64,000 bases of DNA, taken from the NCBI GenBank assembly GCA_017893485.1, contig CM030368.1, positions 174,812,004 to 174,876,003 on the forward strand, written 5' to 3'. Positions 48,449 to 59,725 of the stretch are shown in pieces (within the stretch, counting starts at the first letter, position 1; each line of letters starts with the position of its first letter). Source of the DNA: Hemerocallis citrina. Its lineage: Eukaryota > Streptophyta > Magnoliopsida > Asparagales > Asphodelaceae. The position numbers were made by a program, and so were the translations under genes. A model generated the notes under the pieces. It ran no database searches, had not been told where the DNA came from, and saw nothing but the letters and a program-made list of their open reading frames with translations.

Positions 48449-49212
48449 TCAAGAGTGGGGGTTGGCTAAGTATGCCTTGAGCTGGTCGAAGGACTCTTGT
48501 TGCGCTGGCCCCCATTCAAAGCCTTTAGCCCCCCTGAGGGCCTTGGAGAACAGGAGGCACTTCTCCCCGAATTTGGAGAGGAAGCGCCCAATCGCCGCGA
48601 GGCGCCCGGTGAGCCTATGGATATCTTTAACACTGGAGGGGGGAGCCATTTTGAGTATGGCCTGGATCTTTTTGGGGTTGGCCTCTATGCCCATCTTGCT
48701 GACCATGAACCCTAAGAACTTGTCGGATGAAACTCCAAATGCACACTTGTTCGGATTCAACCGCATGTTGTGCCTCCTCAGCACCCCGAAGGCCTCCTAG
48801 AGGTCGAGGACATGCTCCTGCCCTTGGATGCTCTTGACCAACATGTTGTCCACATAGACTTCCATGTTTTGGCTAATCTGGTCTCGGAAGGCCCTGTTGT
48901 CTAGGCGCTGGTACGTTGCACCTGCGTTCTTCAAACCGAATGGCATGACTCAGTAGCAATACAGGCCATGATCAGTCACAAATGAGGTCTTTGGGATGTA
49001 CGGGGGGGGGGGGGAATCCGGATCTGGTTGTACCTCGAGAAAGCGTCCATGAAGCTGAGTAGCTCATGGCCGGAGGTCGCATCGATCAGAGCATCGAAGC
49101 TCGGAAGGAAGAATGGATCCTTTGGGCACGCCCTGTTGAGATCGGTAAAATCGATGCATATCCTCCAGCTCCTGTTGGCTTTTTTGACCATCACCACATT
49201 GGACAACCACTC
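48449..49212 (-). pseudogene. TAT-3 reverse transcriptase, C-terminal part
   Basis: Continues from 54101 across DEL-4. It reads [19 protein letters not shown], then DLNRACPKDPFFLPSFDAL and SFMDAFSRYNQIRI. A 13-G run at 49002-49014 breaks the frame here. The active site reads MEVYVDNMLVKS: the second aspartate of YVDD is asparagine, which should abolish catalysis. The thumb follows ([31 protein letters not shown]). Confidence 0.9.
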
Positions 49213-52200
49213 TGTAACACCCTACATTTTATTTTAAATTAAAAATATATTTTTTTGATTTTTGCACGTATGGTGCACGTGCAAATTTTTATTCTCATTT
49301 TGCTACTCTCATTTTACTATTTTAGCATGCATTAGTTTTATTTAGCCTTTCTTTCGATCCATGAACCTATAAACTAAATCTAGCCCATTAGGAGAGAAGC
49401 CCACTAGATGATTAAATAAATTAATTAGTGATGAGCCCATGTAGCAAGCCCACTATTAAAATCACTTTTTTAGTTAACCATGCACTAATACATAACAAAT
49501 TACAAATGTTAGTACACATTTAGAGTTCTAGAAATGTGTTCATATATGCTTATACATATGTGCATGCATACACAAATGTATTTGGACCAATTCTTGGACT
49601 AGGGGAGGCCGGTTTTTGGAGTGGGAGGAGAAGGGTTTTGGAGTTGAAGTTGAGAAGAGTGGGGAGGTGAAGAGATGGGGTTTTAGGAGTTTAGGAGGTG
49701 AAGGGTTTTAAGAGTTATTAAAAGAGTTATTAGGGGTGGATTTTATGCATAAAAGGCCCTCCCAAAACCCTATAAATAGAGGCCCAAATTCCTACATTTC
49801 TCTTGCACCAAAAACATAATCAAAAGAGAAAGAAAGAAAGAAAAGAGAGAAAGAAAAAGAAAGAGAGAAGAGAATCCTATTGCTTGGAGAAATTGCTAGG
49901 AGGAGAAGGCATAGCTAGGAGAGGAGGCTTTGCTAGGCGCAAGAAGTGCTTGTGGAGCTAGGAGCAAGAAGGAGCCATTTTTCTTTTGTAGTATTCACTC
50001 TCCAATTAAGGTGGGTGTTCTCATACTTTCTAAAGTAGAACTTGCATGCTAAATTAGTTTAAAGAGTAATATAAGTTGAATAAGATATTTGTAGAATCCA
50101 TGCTAGCAAAATATAATGATCTTGTTGAAAGTTAGTGAACAAATTATTACCATGCTAAGTAAGGAGTAGAAAAATAATCATATGGACCATGTTAGAATGT
50201 TTGCAATTCTTGTTTGTCAAAATTATGATAAGTATGAATTATGATTAAAGAATATTTTTGTGACTTAATGCTTAAAAAGAAGAGAAAGGTAAATTTGTTT
50301 TGTTGTAATTTTTGACACGTTGACATTGTTAAACATACTAGTTCTCGCATAAAGAAATACTTGAGATATCCATGGTTGAACTACAGATATATTTGGCCCT
50401 TTGCACAAAATTTAAATTTTTGTATGAAAGTATGGAGGATACTTCTTGATAAGTATGTTAAAGAAAATGAAGTTGTTGTTATGGAACTAATCAGATTTTT
50501 TATGCTAAAGAGAACAAGTGTAAAATTTATGAGTTGTTTTATTTTTCTAAAGTATGATCCACAAGGCAGTGAGTTACTGTTATAAATCTCAGTTCATATA
50601 AGCCTATTTTTAACTAAATGAAAATGTTTGATAAAATTAGAAGAATCTAGTTTTTGTAAAAATAATGAAACAACACGAAATCGGAATAAAACCCTTTCGG
50701 GTTGACTGTGAGTCGATGGGCACAGATGGCCTATTGGTCTGACTTGCACTGGCTTTGTGGTTGGCTCGGGTTTGAAGTCTGTTAAGCCCAAATCTTTTTT
50801 TTTTGTGATTTGTTCAATACAAACAGAGCCCAACAGTGAGTATATAATCAGTTTAGATTAAAATTTTGGACAAGAGTCCACTTGGACTCTCTGGTTTGCG
50901 GTGGGCCTTTGGTCGCTGCCTGGGGTTTCACTGGTTCGAAACCCAGGGTTAGCACATATTTTTTTGAGGGTTTTTAATACATTTAGGGAGTCCTAATGCA
51001 TTTGAAAAATGTGAGAAAAATCCTAGTACTCATAAAACATGTTGGAGAATTTATAGAAAATAGTTTTAAAGATTTATTTTTTGTTTATTGAAAAGCAAAA
51101 ATAGACATTTGAGAGACATTATTTTGAGACATTGATTTGTGCTAAAAATGAGTAAAATGAGAAATGAAAAATGAGCTTTTACAATTATTAATGAAATTTA
51201 TTAGTAGAATGAGAATAAATTATCCATGTGAATAAATTGTTGGGTTTTCGGGGCATAAATGCAGCGGATTAAAACAATAAAATCGAAACCCAATCGCAGG
51301 ATCCATGCAAAACAAGATGTTTAATTCGTAGTTATGAACGTTTACCTTAAAACGAAGCTTTAACAGTTGAGAAAAGGATGACTAATGGAGGTCCAAGCTT
51401 CTTGAATCACCACGCATCCCGCTCACGCGATCTACGCTCTATCGGTATCCACACGAACACTTGGTTTTTGAAGGAGCGATGTACTAGCATCCGAAAACCA
51501 AATTCACTCTATCTCCATCTTCTTCTCTCAAATGGCTAGGGTTTTTCTCTTAGCCAGGAACCCTAATTTGAGAGTTTTAAGATCTTTATATAGAGAGACA
51601 AATCTGTTTTTCTAAAGCCCAATCCTATTGGGCTTTTATTAAAATTAGAATTCTTAATTAAATAAATAATTAAGTCAAACTTAATTAATATTCTAATACA
51701 ATTCTAATTCTAATCATTAGTAAATTTGAAATTATATTTAATTAATTAATTAAGTCCCACTTAATTAATATCATAAATAAATTCGAATTACTATTTAATT
51801 TAAATTCATAATTTAAATCAAATCTCCTTCAAGCGTTCTTGTGTGTGACCCTTTAGGTTATTATTACGTTGGAAATAATTTTAATATCCAATAATAAAAT
51901 TATAAACAATGAGCGGCATCTAGTAATACATCATTGCTACCCAAGTAATAATAATAATTGGTGATCCAATAAAACCTTTCGTGATTAATGTTTCCGTGTA
52001 ATATAATCCTTTTAACCAAATATTATAGATTAAACTCGAGGCATGTTCTCAGTCATCCTCTTCAACATTTAATCCGGGTTTCCTTGATCAATGAGTAGAC
52101 TATTAAAACAAATCATTATTTGAGCATGGCCATGCATTTCATAGTCTCACTCAATCAAGAGGCCAATAATATCTCTCCTAATTATAGGAGGGTTAAATCC

Positions 52201-54100
52201 TTTATCTATCATTCATATTTCTCATACGACTCATAATATACCCGATGTCCACTTTTATCATCACCCGGTCAAAGGTAACTTTTAATGTAGTCAAAGTATA
52301 TTAATCCTCGTATAGAAATATAATGATCTCAAGTCAGAGGATCATTACACCATTATCACTGTGAGTCTTTCTTATGACTTTATTTAAACATGAAGAATCT
52401 CACTGTGGGTCTATCCAGTGCCATGTAGAATCTTACATGCACCTATGTTCTTGACTTTAGTATCACTATACCTATGACCAATGAGATGTGGTCATCAGTC
52501 AACAAACATACTAATCTTTATGCATTATTATTGTCCCATAATGACAATGCTTGATTAGGGATATTTAGGAATATAAACACTATTCATATAATCTCATTTT
52601 TAAGTCACATACTTAAAGATATAGAATACGTATTAAATATTCCAAGGACATTTATTACTCTAACATTTTTATCGCAGTAAATTAAGACATAATAAATTAA
52701 CATATAATAATCAATAGAACACAATCATTAATTAACAAAAGTATTTCCTAGAAGCACAATCACATTGTCTCTAGGGCACTTACACTAACATAAATTTCTC
52801 TTGATGTGATGATTTACTTATGCGAAGTTGGAGTACTTGGTATATGTTGAAATGTGAATTGGTCATTTGCACTTAAGTTATTAAAGAGATTGTTGTTGAA
52901 TGAAGTTTATTCATGAGAAAAACTTATTATTATTAAAGAATCATGAATAGTGCTAAAATGAGACATTGCTTAAGTTGTGAAATGAGTTGAAAGATGAAAT
53001 CATCTAGGTTTAAGACATGATTCTTAAAGGGTATGTGTACCCATGTTTCTTGTGCATGAAAGTTTATGATTAAGAGTTAGTAAGACCTCGGTTACTGGTA
53101 ATTTTGAAAGAAAGATTTTGAGACTTGATTTTGAGATAATGCCGTCAGGCAATCTCGTACTTTTGTGAACAAATCCGATAGGGGGTAAAACTGATTCTAG
53201 GATTGATAACACATTCATTTATTGAACTAAAATAATTAGGCACTTAAGTGAAAATGTAGTAAACTTGGGCAAACATAAGTGGGTTGCCTCTATATAGTCG
53301 GCGGTGGATCTCCGTGGTTATAGACCCAGTCGGCGGACTGAGGTTGCTCTGTGGGAGACGGGTTTTTATATTTAAATCCGGGACTTGGCGAATTCGGGCG
53401 GATAGTTTACCGTCTCCAATGTATATACGTATACCGGGGCTAGGGGCACTTGCGGGATGATTCGCACAATGAGAAAACCGTTATAATAGCCGTTGGGCTG
53501 GGACCCATATTCGTGGAATGATCTAAACCTTGTTTTATTACCGGGTAGTTTTCATGGCGAGGGATTGAGCCCTTTATTGTGGAGTATGTAGGCGCTTGCC
53601 CTCGGACCTATGTAGTATGGGATGCATAGAATCCGAACAAGTGTGCATTAGTGTCATCCTAGTATAAAATTGTGTGCATTAGGCATTAAGGCATGGAATA
53701 CACTTACAAGTTTAGCGTAGTCACGATTTAACACTTCATTGTTCATTCAATCCTTTTTGTGATTTATTAAAGTAATGAGATTGTTATACTGTCTTCGGCA
53801 TAGAGAGGATAGCCGTGTATAACATTTCGTCGGTTGAAATCAACTGACGTACCCACAGTCTTACATGCAGGTAATGGAAGTTCATGAAGCAATAAAGTGG
53901 ATATGCTGATACTGTTTTGTTTAAAGATGTTGTCTTTATTTCATTGTAATCTTTTATTCTTCCGCTGTGTAAAGAAAGTGTGTTGTAACTCTGATGTACT
54001 ATTGAAAAAGTTTTAAAATTTCCTTGTAAAATTGTACGAAGTGAAGTAAAGATCCTGTGGAATCTCGAATTTATTTTTATTTGAAATTCGAGGTGTTACA
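49213..54100 (+). mobile_element. DEL-4: solo LTR (probable Tekay/Del) inserted in TAT-3 reverse transcriptase, split by COP-3
   Basis: It begins TGTAACACCC and ends GGTGTTACA, with CACTC at 49208-49212 and 54101-54105. Excising it with one duplication copy restores the frame YPEWLSNVVMVKK. A TATAAATA box lies at 49771-49778, so the LTR reads on the plus strand. About 3.3 kb remains after removal of COP-3, with no protein domain, so it is a solo LTR. The segment 53280-53620 has the GGCGGTGGATCTCCGTGG-type GC blocks seen in long chromovirus LTRs. Frames at 50361-50833 and 53024-53218 are not accepted. Confidence 0.8.
51238..52790. mobile_element. COP-3: solo LTR, probable Ty1/copia
   Basis: TGTTGGGTTTTCGGGGC to CTTACACTAACA, 1553 bp, with TAAAT at 51233-51237 and 52791-52795. 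No coding sequence. The phrases CTCTAGGGCACTTACACTAACA and AAATGCAGCGG near the ends are common in long plant copia LTRs. The lineage is inferred. Orientation was not settled. Confidence 0.8.
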
Positions 54101-54273
54101 CACTCGGGGTAGTTCACCTCCTGGATGACTCGGGCGTTCAGGAGCTTCTCGACCTCTTCCTTGATCGCATGTTGGCCCTCGGGAGTGAACTTACGCCGCT
54201 TCTGCTGGATGGGCTTGACTCCCAGCGCGACGCTGAGGTGGTGCATCAAGAGCTCCTCTGAGATCCCCGGCAT
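54101..54273 (-). pseudogene. TAT-3 reverse transcriptase, N-terminal part
   Basis: [20 protein letters not shown], then QQKRRKFTPEGQHAIKEEV and ends NYPE at the CACTC target site of DEL-4. It is 81 percent or so alike to the TAT-2 counterpart by eye. It continues at 49212 on the other side of DEL-4. Confidence 0.9.
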
Positions 54274-54444
54274 ATCTGCCGCGGTCCACGCGAAAAGATC
54301 GCGATTCTCCTTTATGCATTAGGAGATGTCCTTGACAGAGGAAAAAAGTGTCTTGCTGATCCGGAACGTCTTGGTGGTGTCTTTTTCTGTGAAGGCCACT
54401 TCCTCCAGCTCGTCCACAGGCTCAGAGATAGTCTGGCTACTTTC

Positions 54445-55084
54445 CTATGGGAGTACGAGGGCTTCCAGGGAGAGGACTGGACCTCCCATCGAGGTCATGT
54501 AGCACTTGCGAGCCACTTCTTGGCTTCCTCTCACTTCTCCCACTCCTGCGGGGGTGGGGAACTTCATCTTTATGTGATAGGCCGAAGGGATAGCTTGGAG
54601 TGTGGCCAAACCTGGTCGACCCAGGATAACATTATAGGCGGCTTTCACATCCACCACCATGAAGTCCATCGGTTCTGTGCGAGTGACCGGGGCCTTGCCA
54701 GCGGTTACATCGAGGGTTATAACTCCCTCGATCGCCATCGGCACCACAGTGAACCGATGAAGAATGTAGCCTGCGGGCTTGAGCCGATCTCTCGACAGCT
54801 TGAGGCCCTTGAACGCCTCCAAGAAAAGGATATTAACTGAGCTGCCATTGTCCACCATAAACCCGGCGAACATCGAAGTTTGCCATTCGGAGATTAATAA
54901 CGAGGGCGTCGCAATGGGGCGTGCGGACGCCCTCCAGGTCTCTATCGAAGAAGGTGACCGGGACCCCAAGACCCTTTGGAGGGGGATGGCTCTGGACGGC
55001 ATTCACTTCCCGAACGAAGGATTTTCGAGAGGAGTTGGAATCTTTCCCCATTGGGCCTCCGTGTATCAGGTGTAGGATGGCCAC
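54445..55084 (-). pseudogene. TAT-3 aspartic protease
   Basis: Starts LHLIHGGPMGKDSNSSRK at the gag border and continues GVPVTFFDRDLEGVRTPHCD. A frameshift around 54850 leads into FMVDNGSSVNILF, with the same D-N-G active site variant as TAT-2. GVITLDVTAGKAPVTRTEPM and MVVDVKAAYNVILGRPG follow. It ends near the linker to reverse transcriptase. Confidence 0.85.
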
Positions 55085-55220
55085 TGTTTCGTCGTCCGGA
55101 GTCTCTGCATGTTGCGCGGTTCGTCTGTTAGCCCCCCTAGGGGTGGAGTTTGATCAGCCCCATCCCTCCTCACGAAATGAGTGAGCTACCCTCTCTGAAT
55201 AAGGGCTTCAATCTCGTCCT

Positions 55221-56938
55221 TTAGGGCCCGACAGTCGTCTGTATCGTGTCATGGTCCCGGTGGAAACAGCACCACTTATCCCGGTTTCTCTTCTTTCTAG
55301 GAGTGTTCATCTTAGGAGGCGGCGGTAGGAGACCCTCGTTCCCAATCTCCATCAAGATGGCAGATACACTCGCGTTGAGCGAAGTGAATTTTTGGAAATG
55401 GGGAAGAAGGCGACGCTGACCTCCGTTGTCCTTTTGGAGCTTCTTAGCTCCATCTTCTTCGGCATTCTTCCATTTGTTACCGAAAGATGACCCTTCGATA
55501 GTGGGGCGGTTGAGAGCCTCTTCAGCTTGGGTATACTTCTCGCTCCTGAGAAGGAGCTCTGAGAAGTCCCGAGGAGGCTTCTTGGCCAGGGACGCCATGA
55601 GATCAGGGTTGATGACATTGGATTGGAAAGTGGCCGAAGCCACTGACTGATCCAGGGAAGCGATAGACCGGGCCTCCGCGGTGAACCGCTTGACATAATC
55701 CCTCAGCCGTTCGCCCTTCCTTTGGCTGAGGAAGAGCAGAGAGGTGCTAGTCTTCTCAGAGCGGTGGCTGCTCACGAAATGGGTGAGGAAAAAACCTTCG
55801 AACTGATCGAAGGAGAAAATGAAGGTCGGAGCGAGCCTGGAATACCACTCCCGAGCGGGACCTTTGAGGGTGGCTGGGAAGGTCTTGTAGAGGAGGGCGT
55901 CGGAGGCATGATGGATCATCATGAGAGTTTTGAAACTCTCAATGTGATCTGCAGGGTCCGACTCCCCGGTGTAAGTCTCAAAATATGGAGGCTTGAAGTT
56001 GTCTGGGATAGGGGCCTCCATGATTGTGCAGGAGAATGGGGGCCTGCTCGGGTGGAGGTTCCTCGCCCGTTGTTCTTCGTCTCGGTTGAGCTGGCCAAGG
56101 TGCCTCTCTATCTCGTGGAGACGGTAGAGACCGAGTCCTCCCTTCGGTCCTGCCTTGCTGAACCTCGAGACTCGTCTTCATATGGAGGAGGGCTGGGATT
56201 GCGACGACGATAGCTTTGAGTAGCCCGAGGACTGGGAGAGGGACGGCGATGGCTCGGAGCTGGCCGAGGACTGAGAGAGCGGCGGCGATGGCTCAGATCT
56301 GGCCAAGGACTGAGGGAGCGGCGGCAATGACAAGGAGCTGGCTGAGCGTTGGGAGCCCGTTGGCCATTGTTGGGGACGGCATTGAGCGCCCGAAGGACTG
56401 TCCCCTGGAATTGTTGAAATTCCGCCCTCGTAACGGGGGCCTCCTGCTCCCGATCGGCTCGAGCGGCAGGATGGCCAGCCGGGGAGCGACTTTGTCTCTG
56501 GCGATGCTGGGGTGACTCTTCGTCTCCGAGGAGAGTTGGATCCTCTGCGGTCTGTCCGGCGGGGTGACCGGTCCCTCTGGTGCTCCCGGCAATGGTTCAC
56601 ATCGCGGGTCCGCCTCTCGTCTAAATGGATCGAAGATCGGGCTCGGGCTCGTTCTGCCGGTTGTTGAGAACTTCTCGTAGATCCTTCGAGGTTGGAGGGC
56701 TATTGGAGGCCATGGGATCTGTGGAGGCATTGTTGATGGAGACCCGAACTTGATGCAGGGGTTGCTTCTGGCAGCTTCGTCGAGACGGCTCCCCAACAGT
56801 CGCTTGAGGCCCTAGAGGCTGCTGAACGGATTGAGGAATCGGCTGTTCGAGCTGCAGGGCTAGTTGGACGGGCGAAGGAGGACTGAGAGTGGAAGTTGTT
56901 CTACGGTTGGAGTTTGCAGACTTCCTCTTGGGAGGCAT
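55221..56938 (-). pseudogene. TAT-3 gag
   Basis: The ATG at 56938 gives MPPKRKSANSNRRTTSTL, 50 bases after the primer site. The N-terminal frame runs to a frameshift near 56620 at DLRSI/HLDERR. An arginine/serine/proline-rich region with SQSSASSEPSP-type repeats follows to 56178. The capsid core is open at 55221-56021: DPADHIESFKTLMM, GPAREWYSRL and KGERLRDYVKRFTAEARS. The knuckle region reads WCCFHRDHDTIQT, where two residues (GH) are lost and the frame shifts. Close homologue of TAT-1 and TAT-2 gag. Confidence 0.87.
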
Positions 56939-56986
56939 TGCTAGGAGTAGCTTTGGTTGAAGGAGGAGGGTCAGATAGCTATTTGA

Positions 56987-57010
56987 GAATTCCCAGAGAC
57001 GGCGCCAATC
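56987..57010 (-). promoter_or_regulatory. TAT-3 primer binding site
   Basis: On the minus strand the LTR end AACA is followed by GAT and TGGCGCCGTCTCTGGGAA. It is the same site as in TAT-2 with two base differences. Confidence 0.75.
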
Positions 57011-57591
57011 TGTTGCCACTGATTTCAGTGTAGGGGCAATCAGATGAATTTGTGGATCCGCGTGAACTCGAATGGGTCAAATCTGAACTCTTCCACTGCT
57101 ATTAGGCCGGCTCCTTGGTGCTGCCGCTGACCTGCACGAAGTACGAAACACCGGGATGGATCCCGGCGATGCACCCTCCGACACTCTTATCAATACTCAT
57201 AAAAAGAATATCAAAAGAACTTTAGGTAGGAAAAGAGTGATCACCTTGTAACGGTAGGAGGTAGGGGGTATTTATAGTCGCTGTGGGGGATTTGCTTCGA
57301 GATAAGAACGAATCTTTACTCCCCGGTGTGGCTGGATAGGGGTGGTTAGAACCACCTCCTAAGGATGAGGGTGGTTCAAGATTTCTCCCTATCTTCTTGA
57401 ACTGCCTCCCAACGGGTTAGGACCCGTTCTCAGTTGAATAGATCCATTCACGGGTTATTGGGTCCAAGAGGAGAGACCCGGTTCCCATTTCGGACCTGTC
57501 TGTAGGTGAAATTACCATCTTGCCCTTGTAAACTTTAAGATTCGTGCCCAATTTGAACGGTTCTGATTTAACCCCATTTTTAGCCATATCA
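57011..57591 (-). repeat. TAT-3 5' LTR
   Basis: A 581-bp LTR. The minus strand runs TGATATGGC to CAGTGGCAACA, with TATAAATA at 57269-57276. The flanking bases are ACATA, but the partner duplication is not visible because the 3' LTR is missing. Confidence 0.88.
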
Positions 57592-57596
57592 ACATA

Positions 57597-58080
57597 CATA
57601 CACTACTCATATTAACAAAACCGAATTTTGCATTCCCAATATCCCAATACACTACTCTTATCGATTCATACATATACAACAATTCTAAAATTATTGCATT
57701 ATTATTCAATCACAAAGATTATGTTTATACACTACTCATTAACAAAACCGAATTGTCCCTTCACAATATCCCAATACACTACTCATATTGATTCATACGT
57801 ATACAACAATTCTAAAATCATCGCCTTATTATCCAATCACAAAGATTATGTTTATACACTACTCGTATTAACCAAACCGAATTGTCCCTACACAATATCC
57901 CAATACACTACTCATATTGATTCATACGTATACAACAATTCTAAAATCATCGCCTTATTAACCAATCATAAAGATTATGTTTATACACTACTCGTATTAA
58001 CCAAACCGAATTGTCCCTACACAATATCTCAATACACTATTCATATCGATTCATACGTATACAACAATCTCAAATTTACG
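57597..58080. repeat. Tandem repeat, 127-129-bp unit, nearly four copies
   Basis: GATTATGTTTATACACTACTC recurs at about 57716, 57843 and 57972, and an earlier copy abuts TAT-3. Units contain ACCGAATTGTCCCTACACAATATC and CATACGTATACAACAATTC. The open frame 57628-58101 is a by-product: a 129-bp unit is 43 codons, so the same peptide repeats. TAT-3 is inserted at the array edge. Confidence 0.9.
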
Positions 58081-58099
58081 AGTCATTATCCAACATCAT

Positions 58100-58525
58100 A
58101 AGCATAATAAACGAATTTGAGTATGTTATAACAAAACATATAATTTAGCATTTTATGATTACTTAAAAATTTACGAAACTTGACGACGAAAGATGACGGC
58201 GTAGATGATGTCGAAGATGGCTGCGAACGATGCTAGATACCTCTATTGAGCTCCTGAGTTAGTGTTTTGATTTGGAGATAAAGAGTTGAAATCGGGGGAA
58301 ATATCAAGGAATTAGGGCTTCGGAATTAGAGAGATCCAAGTGGAGGGAGAGACGAAAAATGTGAAGCTTCATTTTTTGGAAGAGATTTGACAAAGATGAG
58401 GAGAAGCCATAGTTGGGGAGATTGGGGATCTAGGGTTTTTCGGTATTTCAGTTTCGGAATGGACAGAGATAAAGTGAATGGATTATAGAGGAGCCCGATA
58501 TATTAAGTGTTTTTTCAGAGTGGGG
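58100..58525. other. Spacer, nothing recognised
   Basis: AT-rich to mixed sequence with GACGACGAAAGATGACGGCG near 58181 and a GGGGAAATATCAAGGAATTAG patch. No gene, repeat or terminal motif was recognised. Confidence 0.4.
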
Positions 58526-58745
58526 CCCCACTGGCCGCAGTTGAGAACTGCAACATCTCTTTTGCATTTGCAATTTTGTTCTAAGTACCCACCATTTGGC
58601 TCTGTGTCTTACATATTGTCAATTTTTCACTATAAACGCAGTTGGGAACTGTGGCGTTAAAAAAAAAAAATCAAAGAAGAAGCCGCAGTTGGGAACTACG
58701 GCTTCTAAATAACTATAGTTGTAGTTCCCAACTGCGGCTATAGCT
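58526..58745. repeat. Cluster of GCCGCAGTTGGGAACTGCGGC-like dyads
   Basis: Four self-complementary words lie at about 58532, 58634, 58682 and 58712, each a variant of GCCGCAGTT-GGGAACTGCGGC. The last two form an inverted pair. This is the same style of short dyad as in the element at 60872-61903, with a different sequence. It may be a fragment of a related non-coding element. Confidence 0.6.
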
Positions 58746-58989
58746 AACAAGACGAATGGTGGCTTACTCAAGCATCTCCAACCCAGCGCCATTTTAGCGT
58801 GGAGATGCTCTTTCGGCGCTAGAGGCGCTCCTACCGAGCACCAAATCCAGTGCCAAAATGGTGTAAATGGAATTCTTTGAATAGTAGCATGCCAAATTTG
58901 GCGTGCTACTGTTCACGAACGCCATTTTTTTCCTTTTTTTTTGTAACTTTACCCCCCCCCCCCCCTAGTTTAGTTAATTTGTTTTTAGC

Positions 58990-59270
58990 TCCCAATTGTA
59001 TAATTTATGAACAAATTAATTATATTTTATTGCCAAAAATTAAAAGTTATTTTATTTGTATTCTATATTTTACATATTACTGAGAGTTAACTTTATTTTG
59101 AGTACAATTAATATTTTTTAAAAATACAAAATGAGCAATAAAAACATCAAACATTCGAGTTGACATTATAATTAAAATTACACAGATATTCAAATTAAAC
59201 TCGTGCTTTGACATAATGCAAAACACATAATGCATTAACATAACATAAAATAGACTGACAATTTACAAGT
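58990..59270. other. PIF element left non-coding part
   Basis: AT-rich stretch between the left terminal repeat and the ORF1 remnant. A 14-C run lies at 58952-58965, just before it. No gene. Confidence 0.5.
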
Positions 59271-59725
59271 CTAGTAAACCACCTCCAGATCCTCCAATAT
59301 CATTGAAATATAGGCCAAAAGCATTAGTATCAAAAGATGGCCCTTGTTGTAGTTGTTCAGCTCTTTTTTTAATAATTTTAGCTTGCCCAGCTCGAAAGTA
59401 CTCATATACGTGTGGATCAGCAATGAAATTCAAGTCTTTTAATAAAAAAAAAATTCTTCTTTCCTTTCTTTGAATGCCTAATGTTGTTGTAGGATTTCCA
59501 GTTGTTCCTGCCTTTCGAAGCTTGTCTTTTTTAACATCTCCAGTAGCTGTCGATTATCTTCTTTAATATCGTTCATTTTTTAAATCTTTTTCACAACGGG
59601 TCGTTGAGACGAAGTACCATAAAAAATGTCATCATCTAAATTGGGAGAAAATGATGGTTGCCCAGGAGATGATGATATGCGAGACTAAGGAATGGGATTA
59701 TCTGATGTGATTGGATGCATTGGAA
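59271..59725 (-). pseudogene. PIF/Harbinger ORF1-like (Myb/SANT-type) remnant
   Basis: The minus strand reads a C-terminal block FIADPHVYEYFRAGQAKIIK and ends GLYFNDIGGSG with a stop near 59270. An N-terminal fragment around 59600-59725 reads PLPMHPITSDNPIP and SSPGQPSFSPNLDDD. The middle DNA-binding part is missing and stops interrupt the rest. Autonomous PIF/Harbinger elements carry such a second protein beside the transposase. The assignment rests on position and composition, so it is tentative. Confidence 0.45.

Larger units (their letters stand above)
41580..57591 (-). mobile_element. TAT-3: Tat-like Ty3/gypsy element, 3' LTR missing, split by DEL-4
   Basis: The 5' LTR (57011-57591) and primer site are followed on the minus strand by gag, protease, reverse transcriptase, two RNase H domains, integrase and 115-bp tandem repeats. 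The plus-strand antisense genes come next. The left limit is approximate, because the sequence runs into the MITE without a second LTR. DEL-4 interrupts the reverse transcriptase at 49213-54100. Protein similarity to TAT-2 is high throughout, but the LTRs differ clearly, so they are separate families of the same lineage. Confidence 0.85.

Noticed and set aside
57628..58101. 157-codon repetitive ORF
   Set aside because: Open only because two unit lengths are multiples of three; no start context or homologue.
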